Positions 36,701 through 51,018 of a stretch of DNA of 64,000 bases are shown piece by piece. Source of the stretch: Amphiura filiformis (lineage: Eukaryota > Echinodermata > Ophiuroidea > Amphilepidida > Amphiuridae). A program made the translations under genes and the position numbers. The number at the start of each line of letters is the position of its first letter. Positions within the stretch are counted from its first letter, which is position 1. Below the pieces are notes generated by a model. The model did no database searches. It was not told the origin of the DNA and saw only the letters and a program-made list of their open reading frames with translations. The stretch lies in contig NW_027305497.1 of the NCBI RefSeq assembly GCF_039555335.1, positions 775,501-839,500 on the forward strand. The letters are read 5' to 3'.

Positions 36701-39700
36701 GGGGCCAAAATGGGAGAAGGCACATTTATAAGTTTATGGTCCATATGTGTGCCATATTTGAGCCGTAGTGGATTTGAGATATTCTTGTGAAGAAGGAGAA
36801 GGAGAAGGAGAAGGAGAAGGAGAAGCAGAAGAAGAAGAAGAAGAAGAAGAAGAAGAAGAAGAAGAAAGAAGAAGAAGAAGAAGAAGAAGAAGAAGAAGAA
36901 GAAGAAGAAGAAGAAGAAGAAGAAGAAGAAGAAGAAGAAGAAGAAGAAGAAGAAGAAGAAGAAGAAGAAGAAGAAGAAGAAGAAGAAGAAGAAGAAGAAG
37001 AAGAAGAAGAAGAAGAAGAAGAAGAAGAAGAAGAAGAAGAAGAAGAAGAAGAAGAAGAAGAAGAAGAAGAAGAAGAAGAAGAAGAAGAAGAAGAAGAAGA
37101 AGAAGAAGAAGAAGAAGAAGAAGAAGAAGAAGAAGAAGAAGAAGAAGAAGAAGAAGAAGAAGAAGAAGAAGAAGAAGAAGAAGAAGAAGAAGAAGAAGAA
37201 GAAGAAGAAGAATATATTAACAACACAATCAGGATGTCTATGGTCCGTTACACGGTCATATATCGATAAGAATACGACTAAACAACATATGCAAAATATC
37301 CATGCCATTGTCAAAGAAAAAAAGATAAAACCGGTACTATTTGTACCGTACCATACCCGGATTACGTAAGTCTTGTTACTGGTGAGATTTTCCAAATCCA
37401 GTTTATAGTAATTTGGAGCCACTATCACCGTTTCATATGTACCTCCCTTGATACCATACTCTATGGTATAACTTAAAATCTGTACATCGGTACAAACACC
37501 AGATAATTTTGGTGGGTCCCATTCAATTGTAATGTTATTCAAATCGGCATTTAAAGCTCGTAGGTTGGATGGTTCAGGAAGCCCTGCATAAATAAAAGTA
37601 TAATTTTTATGAAATTAAGTCGGAAGGAAGTTCAGTATCTTCCCAGTGTAAAACATAAGTATTTCAAGGTATGAATGTTTGCATTCGTACTAATTCATAT
37701 TTGCAATTATGAAAACCGTTAATGACTTTCAAAGTTTCACATTTCTCAATTTACAGGTTTATTCATTTATTTATTTATATATTATTCATTAGTAATTTCA
37801 ATAATAATAAAAAAATAATTAGACCAGCATGCAAGGGTTGACATGGTCCAGCAAAAGCGACAAATTAATCACTGACATCTGAGAAATAAGTGCACTCCAC
37901 CCTTGCAAACTGGTCATAAAACATAAGCGAAAGTACTGCACTATAATAAATATACATACAAATTACAAAGATATTAACATATTAACATATTATTTTTTTT
38001 TTAAACATCACTATATTAAAAGCAAGAAGCCCCTAAATATATACAAGAGAGCCAATATATATCAATATATTGCACCTAGTCAAGCAGGATAAAATAACAC
38101 CTCAACAAGATAATACCCCCACCCCCCACCTCCCCACCCCATCTCCACAAAACATAGTTGCCATTTAGGGTTACATTTTTGAATGGACTGAAAGTAATCC
38201 CCCGAATGGAATTTGAAGCAGTTTAAACTATTGCACAAATAAATATCCGTAATGTGGCGGGGAAGGTCAGATCATTTTTTAGGGAAGCGTTGGATGAAGT
38301 TATAAAGAAAGCATCATTTTTGGCTCTGGTACATAAGTTGTTTTAAGTTTAGAAATCAGGATGTTATGTGATTTACAGTCAAAAGCTTTGCTGTAGTCTA
38401 GAGAAATGAGGAAATTAGGAAATGATTTGAGCATATCTTAAGCAGATTAATTGAGTTGGGTAATGTAGACTGATCAATATGCCTTTTGTTTGACGCAAAT
38501 CGGACATACGGTTTCCACAATACATCAAATTATATTTTCTTTGTATCCAACTGCTTTTATCAATAATCAATACAGTTAATGAGCTAAAAGGTCATTAATA
38601 TATAATTTTTGCCAATATTTTGCTAAAAATCAATTCATATGTTAATGGTACTTTTATTTTGCATACTTTTGCCCTGAAACTTGGCCAAAGTGTTCCTAAT
38701 ATGTTTTAATGTATTATATAATGAAGCCGCCCCCTAATTAGCATATTTGCCTAAGTAATTAGCATTTATGGTTTTAAACATAAATGCTTAAACTATGAAA
38801 CCACTGAAATGTGTAGAATCAATTCCCAAAGCATGGTTTCAAGGTTATATAGCGTCCTTAATTCAATTCAATTCAAATTTTATTTATACACGGAAAGGCC
38901 CAGATCAGCCCTTGAGCTGGTCTTCCCTGGGGCCGTGTTTTACAACAAGTATAAACAACGATATAATATCAAAAAATAAGAACATATACAATGTGAAATT
39001 AAAAACATATACATACAAGCAGTAGGAAAAATAAGTAATGCAAAATAACTAGGTAAAATTTAAATCATAATCACTGAATAACAGTCTTTTGAAGGAAGCA
39101 AGACTTACAGAGGACTGTGCTGAAGATGACAAATTATTCCACATAGTAGCACCTCTGTAAGAAAGACTACGCTTCTTATAGTTATTTGAAGGAAAAGGAA
39201 TATTAACATTTCTTGGATTGCGCCTGAGGTCGTATTTATATTCCTTTTCCGTAAATAACTTACATATATTTTCAGGAAGTATATTGTTTGTCACTTTATA
39301 CATAAATTCAGCAAGATGGATATTTCTAATCTTATCAAGAGATAACCATTTAAGTTGTTCCAGAACTTCAGCTCCTGGGGTATCCCAAGGAACATTACAA
39401 ATATATCTAGCAGCTCTTGCTTGTAATCTTTGAAGCTTAATAGAATCATTTTTGCTACAATTGCCCCAAATTACATCACAATAGTTGAAGTGTGGTGCAA
39501 CAATAGAGTTATAGATAATTTTAAGGGTACTTTTAGAGACAAAATATGTAGCCCTTCTGATCATTGAGATGTTTCTTGCAGATTTTTTACAAACATTTTC
39601 CATATGATCATGCCAATTTAAATTACAATCAATTATTACGCCTAGATGAGTGCTGGAGTAAACCTGACTTATAGCATTACCATTTATATGTACATTTAAA

Positions 39701-42700
39701 CTATTGTTATTAATTTTACTTAGTCGCTGCGGTGAACCCATCATCATAAATTTAGTTTTATTCTCATTCAGACTCAGTTTATTATTGTCTAGCCATAATT
39801 TGATACTCGACAGATCATTATTTAAGCTATTTACAATATCAATGTCATTTTTGGCAGAGCAGTAAATTATAGTGTCATCAGCATACATACTGATTTGAGA
39901 AAAGTGAAGACAATTAGGCAAGTCATTAATAAATAGAATGAAAAGGAGTGGTCCTAGGATTGAACCCTGAGGAACACCATAATTTATAGAATCAAAGTTA
40001 GAAAGTGTACCATTTACAAAAGTAGCTTGAGTACGATTAGAGAGATAACTTTTGAACCATCCAATACTGTATTTGCTAACTCCAAAATGTTTCAGTTTTT
40101 GAATCAGAATATTGTGATTTACAGTGTCAAATGCCTTTCTTAAGTCAATTAAAGCAATGCCAATTATATTACCATCATTAATAGCACCATACCAGTCTTC
40201 AGTTATGGAAGCAAGTGAAGTTGAGGTAGAATGTAGAGGTCGGAAACCAGACTGATTGGGAGAAATAAGACTATGAGAATTTAAATAAGTGTAAAACTGA
40301 TCAAAAATGGCTCTTTCAATAATTTTTGATACAACAGACAAAATGGAAATGGGCCTATAATTATTTGGATCACAATGCTGACCACTTTTAAAAATAGGTG
40401 TGACTTTGGCTTTTTTCCAATTTGTAGGAAAAGTACATGACATAATAGAATAATTAATAATGTGAGTTAATATTGGTGCAATAACATGTGCTCCTGCTTT
40501 CAATAATTTGGCAGAAATCTCATCAAGACCGGTTGCCTTATTGGTAGGAATATTACATAATTGTTTGAGTACATAGTCAACTGTAACTGGGATAATATCA
40601 AAAGACATTACATTATTTACATCATCATCACAACCATTATTATATTTACAAGTATCATTTCTACCAAGTTCAGCAGCAAGATTAGAACCAATAGATGTGA
40701 AAAATTTATTGAGTTCATTAGAGATTTCTTTGTTATTGCTAACCTCACCATCTTTGGTTTTAATGCAATTGATTTTTGAATATGATTTCTTAGATGGCAC
40801 GATGTGGCGCAATTGCTGCCATGTTTTCTTAGTGTTACCTTTACAAGAAGCAAGTGAATCGGTAAGATATGTGCGCTTACTTTTCCTTATTGCACTGGTA
40901 ACCGTATTTTTAATAGCACGATAATGAGCCCAGTCCTCAGATTTATTTGATTTAATAGCATTACATTTTGCATTATCGCGATCACGCATCAAATTAGTTA
41001 CAGCAGGAGTTAACCATGGGCTTGTATTTGGTTTAACTCTTCTCTTTTTTAGAGGTGCATGATTATTTGCAACATTTAAAAATATTGATTCAAATTTATC
41101 CAAAGCCAAATCAACATTTGCTGCTTGATACACAGAAGCCCATGACACATTCTTAAGTTCGTCTACAAAAGAATAATGATCAAATTGTTTATAAGACCTG
41201 GATTTAACATATTTGTGACCATTATTGAGATGCTGTTCTTTTCCTTTTATAAAATATATAAGTGAGTGGTCACTAATACCATTATGAATAACACCTGAAT
41301 GAGTTACTTTACTAGAATTTGATGTATGAATATGATCAATAAGAGTTTTAGAGTATTGAGTGATACGAGTAGGTTCCTTAATAAGCTGATTAAGATTATA
41401 AAATGAACTTAAATCCATTAACTTCTTAGTATAACAATGAGGATGATCAGAGAGTAGGTCACAATTGAGATCACCTATCAGGAAATAGTCCTTATTTTCT
41501 GAATCAACTTTGGAGAGAACAGTGTCAATGTGATTAAAGAGATCAATAGATGAATTAGGTACTCTATACCAATAAATCATAATATAAGGTTTACAATGTT
41601 GAGGCATCAATTCAATACATATAATTTCAAGATCATTTGGCATAAGATCATGGCGGATATTATAATTTATATTATCCTTAATGTATACAGCTACTCCGCC
41701 GCCACCCCTATTTCGATCAGAACGATGAATTGAAAAATTATCTATAGAAACTTCACTATCAGAAAAAGTGTCATCAAGAAGAGTTTCACAAAGACCAATG
41801 ATATCAATATTATTAATATGAGCAACATAACGAATATCATCAATATATTTGGGGAGACTGGCAATGTTTAGATGTATTATTTTAGTACCTTTTACATTAG
41901 GAATAGATTTTACATTATGTTTACAATCAGAAGTGTTATCATTTAAAACATATGTATTACTCGGTGACATAAATGCATCATTAGAAGATGTGCTACAAGG
42001 AAACACTGTACATGTATTTGTATTATCATTTGAAGAGCAAACTTCAACATCTGAAATATCAGAATAATCATGTTTTGAAACATTTCTATAAGAAAATGTA
42101 TTCTTCTTTGAAACATTTGCATCAATATCATTTTCAATTTGTATATTATTATCAACATTATTAGAAACATCAGAAATCATATCATTATCAACAGCAAAAG
42201 ACTCATTATGATGAGATATAGCATGAGTGTTACCAAAATCAGACCAATTTGTTGTCAAGGTATCAGAATAATTTACATGGTTAATATTGACAGAGTTATC
42301 ATCATAGTCTTGATCTGAAAGAGTTACATTAACACTATTATTTTCATTTAACCCCTTTTCCACGATGAGAGATCTTGGAGAAAAGGGGATTTATCCAGTC
42401 CGCGAAGATAGTCAATATAATTTTTAGCAAGAGCAAGAAGTCCACTTGGTTTCAAGTGAATTCCATCAGCGAAAGCTACATGGTGAAGATTAATGTTATC
42501 ATTGGCAATGTATGTCCAGCCCTTCGTCTTACATAGGTGGGCGATTGCACGGTTGATGGTTACAACATATGATTGTCTCATCATCTTCATCTGAGCAGTC
42601 AGTCCAGAGAAGGCAAGATGAACATCATCTCTTCTCATTATGAGTTCACCAAGTTGTTGCAGTATGTTCATGCAGGATGCTGGTTGTTGGAGATGGATAT

Positions 42701-45700
42701 TGTTCGTCCCACAATGAACGATGACAATGTTCGGCTGAATTTCAGTCAAAATCGAAGGTGCAAATTTCAGCCACATTTCAGGAGTACTGCCAGGTAGACT
42801 GTAATTAACAACTCGGTAGCGACTTGACAGTCTCCTACCAATAAGTCCTTTGGGGATGGAATCGCCCATAATTAGCACGACTCGCTTCTTTCTTGGATCT
42901 ATAGGAGGTTTCTGTGGTGCAGCCGGTGATGAAGGTTTAGGTACCTGGGTTGATGGTTTTGACAATGCTGCTTCCAAATAAGTTTTGTCAGTTGTTCTAT
43001 TTTTCTGTGCTGTAGTTTTCTTGACGATTTTATGGCTAGGGGTTGTGTAGCTTTGTGAATGGGCAGCCTTACTGGTCCAGCTGGAGGTATAACTTCATTA
43101 CAGTCCTGTACCTCAAGAGCATAAAATCTATTTGCAGTTGAGATGCTGTTGGATATACAGTGAGAAGTGGGTGCAGTTTTCTTTGGATGTACGAAAGGTT
43201 GTGATGATCTGGGAACATTTTCAAGAGATTTTGATTTGGTTTCCAAAACCGCGTTTCTGTCGGAGAGTTCCTTATAGGAGGAGGATAGTTGTACATATGC
43301 TGACCTAAGTTCCCTGAATTCAGTAAGTTGCTTTTTCAAGTCATTATTTGAGTCTGTTAAGCGCCTGATTTCATTCCGCAAGTCAGTTTCAGTGTCAATA
43401 TGTTGCTTCCGTAGTTTAGCATCAGTGTCTCCAGAAGATGTAGTTTGAATATGTTTTGTTACATATTTAACTGATGCTTGGACTTCAGTACAGTTAGTTG
43501 ACACTTGAGTTTGTGCAGAGCTTGAGACATGTAGAGCATTTTCTTCATGTGGTGTTGGGCAAGGAGATGGTGGACAGTCATCATAGTTGAGAGAGAAGTT
43601 AGGTATTGGCGCAGAAAAGTTATTTACTGGCATAGGAGTTGATGTCACAGGATCAACAGTAGATAGGTCATTCTTATCAGACAATTTCTCAGCAATTTCT
43701 GGAAGAACAGTATCTACCCAAGTAGAATGTCCAGTACCCTGTACTGATACTGTGTTTGTTGATGAGTAGCAGGTGATTGTGACTTGTTCTAGAGTGTCAG
43801 GCATTAATGTTCTGTAGATAAGTCCACATTTTCTGTTATTTTGCGGAGAACCATAATGTGTACTCAATTCATGATTCAGGCGCTCAAAGATATCTGGATG
43901 TACTGCTATGGTTGTTGACTGTGTTTTTGGTTCTATTTTCCACATTGAGTTATCATATATTTCCTTGTTTGTAAAACCACTAAAAGTACCATTGAATGTG
44001 GCATTGAAGGAGTGCCATAGATGGGTGACTCCCTTTGTTATCCTCGTTAAGTCCATTGTGAAGAGGCAGGATGTTCAGCAATTGACACAGCAAAAAATCA
44101 ATACAGTCATGTACAGGTGTGTGTATACCAATAGATGAAGTTTGTATTATAACAGGAAAATTCAGATATAAAGTCACAAATTTCTCCAAAATAATGATGA
44201 AAACCATAAAACAAAGTTTATCTGCAGATTCTTGGTATCAAGATGAACATTTCCATATATAAATCAAGTGGTAGTTGTAAGTAAATCCAGTATAATCATA
44301 TGATAGAGTGAGAGCTGATGGAGTGTGCTGCTCACTGTTGCCCCAAATTACTGGTCTACCTTAGGTAGACTACAGGGTGTCCCAGAAAAAGTACCGGGCA
44401 AATGAATGTGGACGTAAGTCGAGAAATAGACATCAGAATCCAAAAATCTAAACAGCAGCGAATAGCCAATCTTATGCTGCATCTTATACGCAAATTTTGA
44501 CAGACTGTGAAGAAGAAATGAGCGGTTACATAACGCATGCGTCAATTTACTTCATTTCATTCCAAGCTTGAAAGAAAGACCATTCAAGACAATGCGCACT
44601 AGTGTTTAACACTGTCAATGGGCTTCATATTTTGTTCGGTGAAATCCTTTTCGTTCTTTTTAAACAATCTGTTCTTGCAGAACATTTTATTAGGTTTTGT
44701 TAAAATTTGAAAACCTGCACGATATAGAAAACGACAGCTTGCATATAATATGATGTTCGGTATTGTAAATATCTTTTTTCGTTAATGTTGCATGAATTTA
44801 AGAATTATTGCATAAAGAATTCTAGGTGGCTTAAAACAATTCCCACACACATTACATGTACTACTTTTGGAATTTCCAAGAATTTGTAATGCAAAGTTTA
44901 AATCTTTTAAAACTGCACTACTAATGTTGCATGGTATCAAACATCACACATAAAGCTGTGAGCACTTGATCGTTGTCATTCTTGGCTCAAATTAGTTAAA
45001 AAGTTAAAATATAACATATTTGCACAACCTTAAGAATTAAAGTTGGAAAGCTTCCAATTGCAGAAATCAATTTTTTCCCGGACAAACTGTTTTTCATCTT
45101 CAGTGAAAGCATGAATAACATAACACCGTCGGATTATAAAATAGATAATGTGGACTAAATTTAATGAGATACACAAACTTTAGGAAGCGGTGAACGAGCA
45201 TGAAAAACGCGCCTGTTGATCAAACTTGGAATGAACTGCATTGATGCGCGCAATATGTAATCGTTAATTTCTTCGCAACCAGTCAACCGAATCATATAAT
45301 ATTTGCGTATGTGATGCACAATAAAATTGGCTATGCGCTACATTTATTTATTTTTTGATTTTGATGTGTATTCCTCGACTTACGGTCAATTTTATTCACT
45401 CGGTATTTTTTCTGGGACACCCTGTATCCACCACACAGAAATGTAACGTCAACTCACATCCTTACCTTTGATACCTGCTGAGATAGGATCTGAGTATGCT
45501 CCTATACCTTTATTAGTGTCGGCAGCAACCACGAAATAATACTCGGTACAAAGATGGATGGTCTCAAATGTAATTTCCGTGCCTTGTGTAAAACCTATGA
45601 TAAAATTTGATCATTAAAATGTAAAAATTCTAATTACATTAAGAATAGGTAAAAAATGTATACATTAAGTTCCATATTATTTAGACCAAAGCGTTGCTAT

Positions 45701-47914
45701 TGCATTCATGCCAATATTAATACATGCAGGTCACATTAATGTAATCATACTGCAAGGTAATACAAGTATACAGTTTGCTAAAAAAAGTCAGCCAACTTTT
45801 TTTTTATAATTTAAAATTATTTTTTCATAAAAAAATTGGATGTGCTTTACAAAATAACATGTATTGATAGAATTATAATACCCTTTGTTATTTATTATTT
45901 CCCTAGGTCGGTCAGGCTAGCTTGAAATGAAATTAATAACAAAAAATTGAAGGAAGTTTTTGGTATCAGAAGTGTTTGGCAGCTATCATGATAGAAGTCG
46001 ACAAAAGTAGGCTAATGAAACCACACTTGAAAGAAGATAAAGAAAAACATATACGAAAACAAATACGAAATTGATCCAGGTAGAAAGAAACAATACGAGG
46101 AATAGATTACACTAGATCAAATTAATGAGAAGGAAATTCGTTTTATTTGTTCTTTAAACTGGATTACTAATTACTAAATAATCATCTGTATTTCCATGGG
46201 GGCCAGGGATAGCATCAATAAAAATTCACCTATGTTATTCCTTGTTTTGTCAGCAGAAAGCCTGTAGTGATACCCATCCACACTCGTACAATTCTGTGTG
46301 CAATTAACTCGACTCCATGCAAAACGCAAGTTTTCGTTTATGACCTGATAATTAACTGAAGATGGTGCTGGGATATCTGGAATAATAAAGAAAATCATGA
46401 TAATAATGCATGCATTTAAAAGTATTTGATCGAAAAAAAATCGGCAATATTCTGTCTTTCATTATATGATTTCCTCGACTGTCTTTAATTTGATAACCAA
46501 AGAACTAATCACCGATTTTGAAACCGGAGATCCCAGAGAAAACCTGCGAGAGCGAGTATGGATCAAGATATACGCAGTGCACATACAGTCATTGGGCACG
46601 GCCCCGCCGGGGCTTGAACCCGGGACTCTTACTAGTGGTGCAAGGCGAGGGGACAGTCGCTGCGCCAATTCGCTCTCCCATGGCGACGTTGGGATATTAG
46701 CAGTTTTGAGGTTGCAAGGGTTCAGAAAATACAGATATTTTAAAACCAACTTCATAACTTTAAAATGCTTTTTAGGGGGTCGAATTTCGTATCATCACTG
46801 ATCCGAGCTGAAGAAGGGCCTAAATCCATCAGTGGTTTTATTCTGTAAACCTAAGTGCTTATTCATTTCAATTAAAAACACATTTTGTAATGAATATTTA
46901 TGTACAATTTATTTTAAGATTATTGAAACTGATTGTCAGTAACAAAATAAGCTGTTTTGGGGTTATTAAGGCATGGGATATGAGCGACCTTGAAGTACAG
47001 GTATCTGGAGAAGGGAAGCAACGAGTTACCCCGAATCACAGCGACAGGTAGTGACTGGGCCGCCGAGTGCTAATATATATTTATTTTGGAAGGTTCGTGT
47101 TTGTTTTAAATTTTGGGGCGTTTTTCCAAAATTATTTCATATTTTTGGCAATATTTCAAAAAAGCGACATGCCAAAGACAAATCTTTTTGCACATACTTT
47201 GTTATTGCTAATACAACTCTTTTCTGCATACCTACGTTACAATTCGTTGTGGTGATTTAGTAATATTATAAATTTTGTGACTGCATTTTGGCGTTTTCGG
47301 TGCGATTTTAGGCTTACCGTGATTTAACGTCTTGCTCCTTTTATAATTTTACGTTGATCGTCGGCTTTTGTAAATAACAGAATGTAGATTGGCTCTGAAT
47401 AAGTATCGTAGTCCTCTTGGTGGGTTTTTTCATGATATAATTAGTTTGTATTTGCATGTAACAACCCAAACTCGACCTCTGAATTCGGGGTTGAAGGCTG
47501 TTTGTTCGAATACCTGTGGACTCAAACAAGTGCACGAGTGGCGACTATGGTTTTATACTTCCCGCATTCAACGCCTAATAATATACTTCTTTGTATAGGT
47601 TGACTGTAGCTGGTATACGGCTGGTATACAAAGAATTGGTTACATGTCAATGACCATTAACTTCAGGGATAGACCCTTTGCACGCCTTTCTATCATGCAG
47701 TATCTTTACTTGATAAAGCTAAAGGTTAATATATTTTTTTGACATTGAGAGGACTGTGCGCTTCTATGGCCGAGCGGTCTAAGGCGTTGTGGCCCGTTTC
47801 TTCGTTGCTGTTCAGAGCGTCGCTTGTTCGAAACCGTGCGTCTGTTACTTTTCTTATGCTGCTTTATTTTTCCAGCGTACGGCCTAGAAAAACTAATTTA
47901 TAATTTCTTTTTGT

Positions 47915-48002
<88 letters not shown>

Positions 48003-48064
48003 CTTATTTATTTATTTAATTTATTTATTTAATGACGTTTTGGGGCTCGATAGAACGGACACAT

Positions 48065-48107
<43 letters not shown>

Positions 48108-50969
48108 TTTTTCGATTGATAATTTGATGATCGAGTGAGCAGATTTATCGATTGCTACTTTAGTTGTGGGACTTCTATTTGATTTTGAATGACATCGTAC
48201 ATTAGTATTGATTTTTTCCGTTAAACTTTATCAAGAATTAATATCACAGGTTTTAGTGCAGATAGGAAGTTGGCTTAGTGATACTATCCGTTGATTCAGA
48301 ACCGGAAGGTGCCGGGTTCGATTCCCACCTATGCCTATTTTTTAAAGACTTGGAAAATTACTGCAGTAAGTTTATTTGGCGCGCGATCTCAGTTATTCAT
48401 TTTCTGATGGCTGTGCCTCTTTACAGACACCCTCCCTCTGGAATCCAAACCACGGTTCGCTCATTACACCTCCCTTAACTCTGCAGCTTTTCAGAAGTGT
48501 GGTTATATTTGTAGAGATAGGACAACAGTATGTGTGACATGTGACTTGATATATATTATGGTGTTTTGTCATAATGTTGTTCGTTTTAAGGTAATAATGC
48601 ACAATTTTAATGGTTTTGATTTAAGGATGGTCTTACCTTTTGTGCCTCATAACTGCTAAATTGTTAGTCTAAAGATTTAAAAGTATCAGAATGGCAATGA
48701 CTATGATGACTTGACGAATTCATATGTGAGGTCAAATTTGGGCAAAAATGTCAGTTTTGGAGAAAATTTAAAAAAAAAATGTTTTCGGGCAACATAACAA
48801 AAAAATTCCTTTGCTACAATAATTTGACAAGTTTAAATGCTTAAATCTCAAAATGCCAAAATTGGACTTTAAAGACTTTGGAGCACTTCTCCAGCTTAGG
48901 TCTTCTAGGATGGGTCTTCACATAAAGGGAACGTCTACTTTGCAGAACTACTAATAGTTCATCCTGAAGAATTCAGGTTCAGAAATTCTAATGAAAGATT
49001 GACGGTTTTTATACTATAACCGATGAAAAACCAGTTAAAACCTTCCTTCCTTACTATAAACGTGCTGTACCTCAATTTTGAGTATTGTCGCACGGGCTTT
49101 ACGTGCATAATTTCCCTATGCACCATCCTGTAACCTAGGATTTATTGCAGATATCAGAACCAGGGATGGCCCCTTCACTTTTCGAGTAGCACTGACACTT
49201 AACGTGCACAGGGTTTGACTCTTCCTGTACACAGGACCAACAGCTTTGCGAACCGAACCACGACGAGACATCGCACATGTATATTATAATTATAGACTTT
49301 CTTCTAAACCCTATACACTGCTTATCACGTACAGATAATGGTCACGTAAAGTCACGTAAAGCTGTTGGTCCCGAGTACAGGAAGAGTCCAACCCTATCAA
49401 ACCCACGTTACGTGTCAGAGCTATTCGAAAAGAGAAGTGGGACCATCCTCGGTTCTGCAATCAATCCTAGGTTCCAAGATCGTACATAGGCAAACTGTAC
49501 ACGTAAAGCCCGTGCGACAATACTCAAAATTGAGGTACAACACGTATATATAGGAAGGAAGGAAGTGCTAAGCAGAGCATGGGGTGCAGAAGAAACTCTA
49601 TAATTATATCCTGTACAGTAACTGAACACAATTGCAGGATATCCGATCTTATAGGAACATCTTGGGAGAGGAAGAGAATTCTCACCTAGGGCAAGCTTAA
49701 TAAAGACTCGAACCATCGCCAATCGTATTCTCCCGGCCGACAGCGCAACGCCTCCTTCAACATGTATATATGATGTGAATCAGCCTACCTGATTTCAATG
49801 TCCTCGTTATTACTTCAACTGGATCACTGGGCATAGTTGCTTGTGACTGTACAGTAAAACTGTATTCTGTATCTGGTGAAAGACCTTGATAGTTGTAAGT
49901 TCGATAATTTGCCGGAGTTGTTGTTCGGATGGATACGTCTGATCTGTCAAGTGCACTAAGTGTGACTATGTAAGTCGTAATATCAGCTCCTCGTTGACCA
50001 CATGGTGGACCATCCCACTCAAACACTAGAGTTGTTGTGTTTATGAAGGTGGTGCTGACATTTCGGGGAGAGCCAGGTTTAGCTTTATCAAATAAATAAC
50101 ACGATATTATCATTGCAGTCGACAAAAAAATTGAATATCAAGGAATAATGTCAGCATCAATTTTTTAAAGCGGTAATGGTCAAGATCTTAATTTTTAGCG
50201 TTCATTTGTAACGCAAATACAAAACTTTAGCATATAAGCTCTATCATGTGAAAGAAAAATAAACAAAATAATAGAAAGTTTTACGAAATGTGTTCAAGAG
50301 CACAAACATCAACGTCTAGATGATTATAGAGGATTATCTATTTAAAACCATTATACCATGAAAGCGGTGAGCAGAACAAAAATACGTCAATTTAAGAACA
50401 ATAGTTCCCACATTTTATTGACAGCAAAATTTTGTATTATCTGTTAAAAGACAAATTATTGGAAATCTAATTCTGTTTGGGTAAAAAAACAACGCATATT
50501 GTTGAAAATTAGTGATTGATTTAGGTTAAAAATTGTTTTGTTCCAAACGTCAAGCTTTTGTGTGTGGTCACGACGTAAAAACAATTTGCGAAATCGCGTT
50601 TAGTGAAAACTTCAACGGTAAGAGGATTTTAATCCTCTTACCGTTGAACCCGTATACACCGTCGAAGTGATGTAATAATCGAATTAACTACTATAGCAAT
50701 AGATGAATACAATTTTTGAATAGAAAAGCAGGTTGCCTGATCACCTGTGTACATGTGTTGGGCATTGTCCTCTTAAAAGCCCGTATAAAATAAAGACCCC
50801 CTAGCTTACTGAAAATATACGCGTATTGTACGGCGCACTCAAAGCAAAGGTCGCGCTACGACGCGCCCTGCACAGCACACCGCGCAGCGTGAATAAAAAT
50901 GATTTAATAAATGATTTAATAAATAATTAAATAAATAAATAATTAAATAAATAAATAATTAAATAAATA

Positions 50970-51018
<49 letters not shown>

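Larger units (their letters stand above)
38860..44330 (-). mobile_element. Nearly full-length CR1-type LINE
   Basis: The element runs 5' to 3' on the minus strand: leader from about 44330, ORF1 (44056-42348, one frameshift), ORF2 (42363-39049, unbroken) and a short 3'UTR ending in repeated GAATT (AATTTGAATTGAATTGAATT). An ORF1 with an SGNH-hydrolase domain plus an APE-type endonuclease/RT ORF2 is the CR1-group layout. It lies in a receptor intron in sense orientation. The exact 5' end and a target duplication could not be fixed; a TA-bounded element begins at 44373. Confidence 0.8.

Noticed and set aside
36691..37542. Long reading frames rich in Phe, Ser, Glu, Lys or Arg
   Set aside because: They are produced by the GAA/TTC array; only the FN3 exon at 37357-37583 inside one of them is real.
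47755..47850. Functional tRNA-Ser or tRNA-Leu gene
   Set aside because: A and B boxes are present but acceptor, anticodon and variable arms do not pair.
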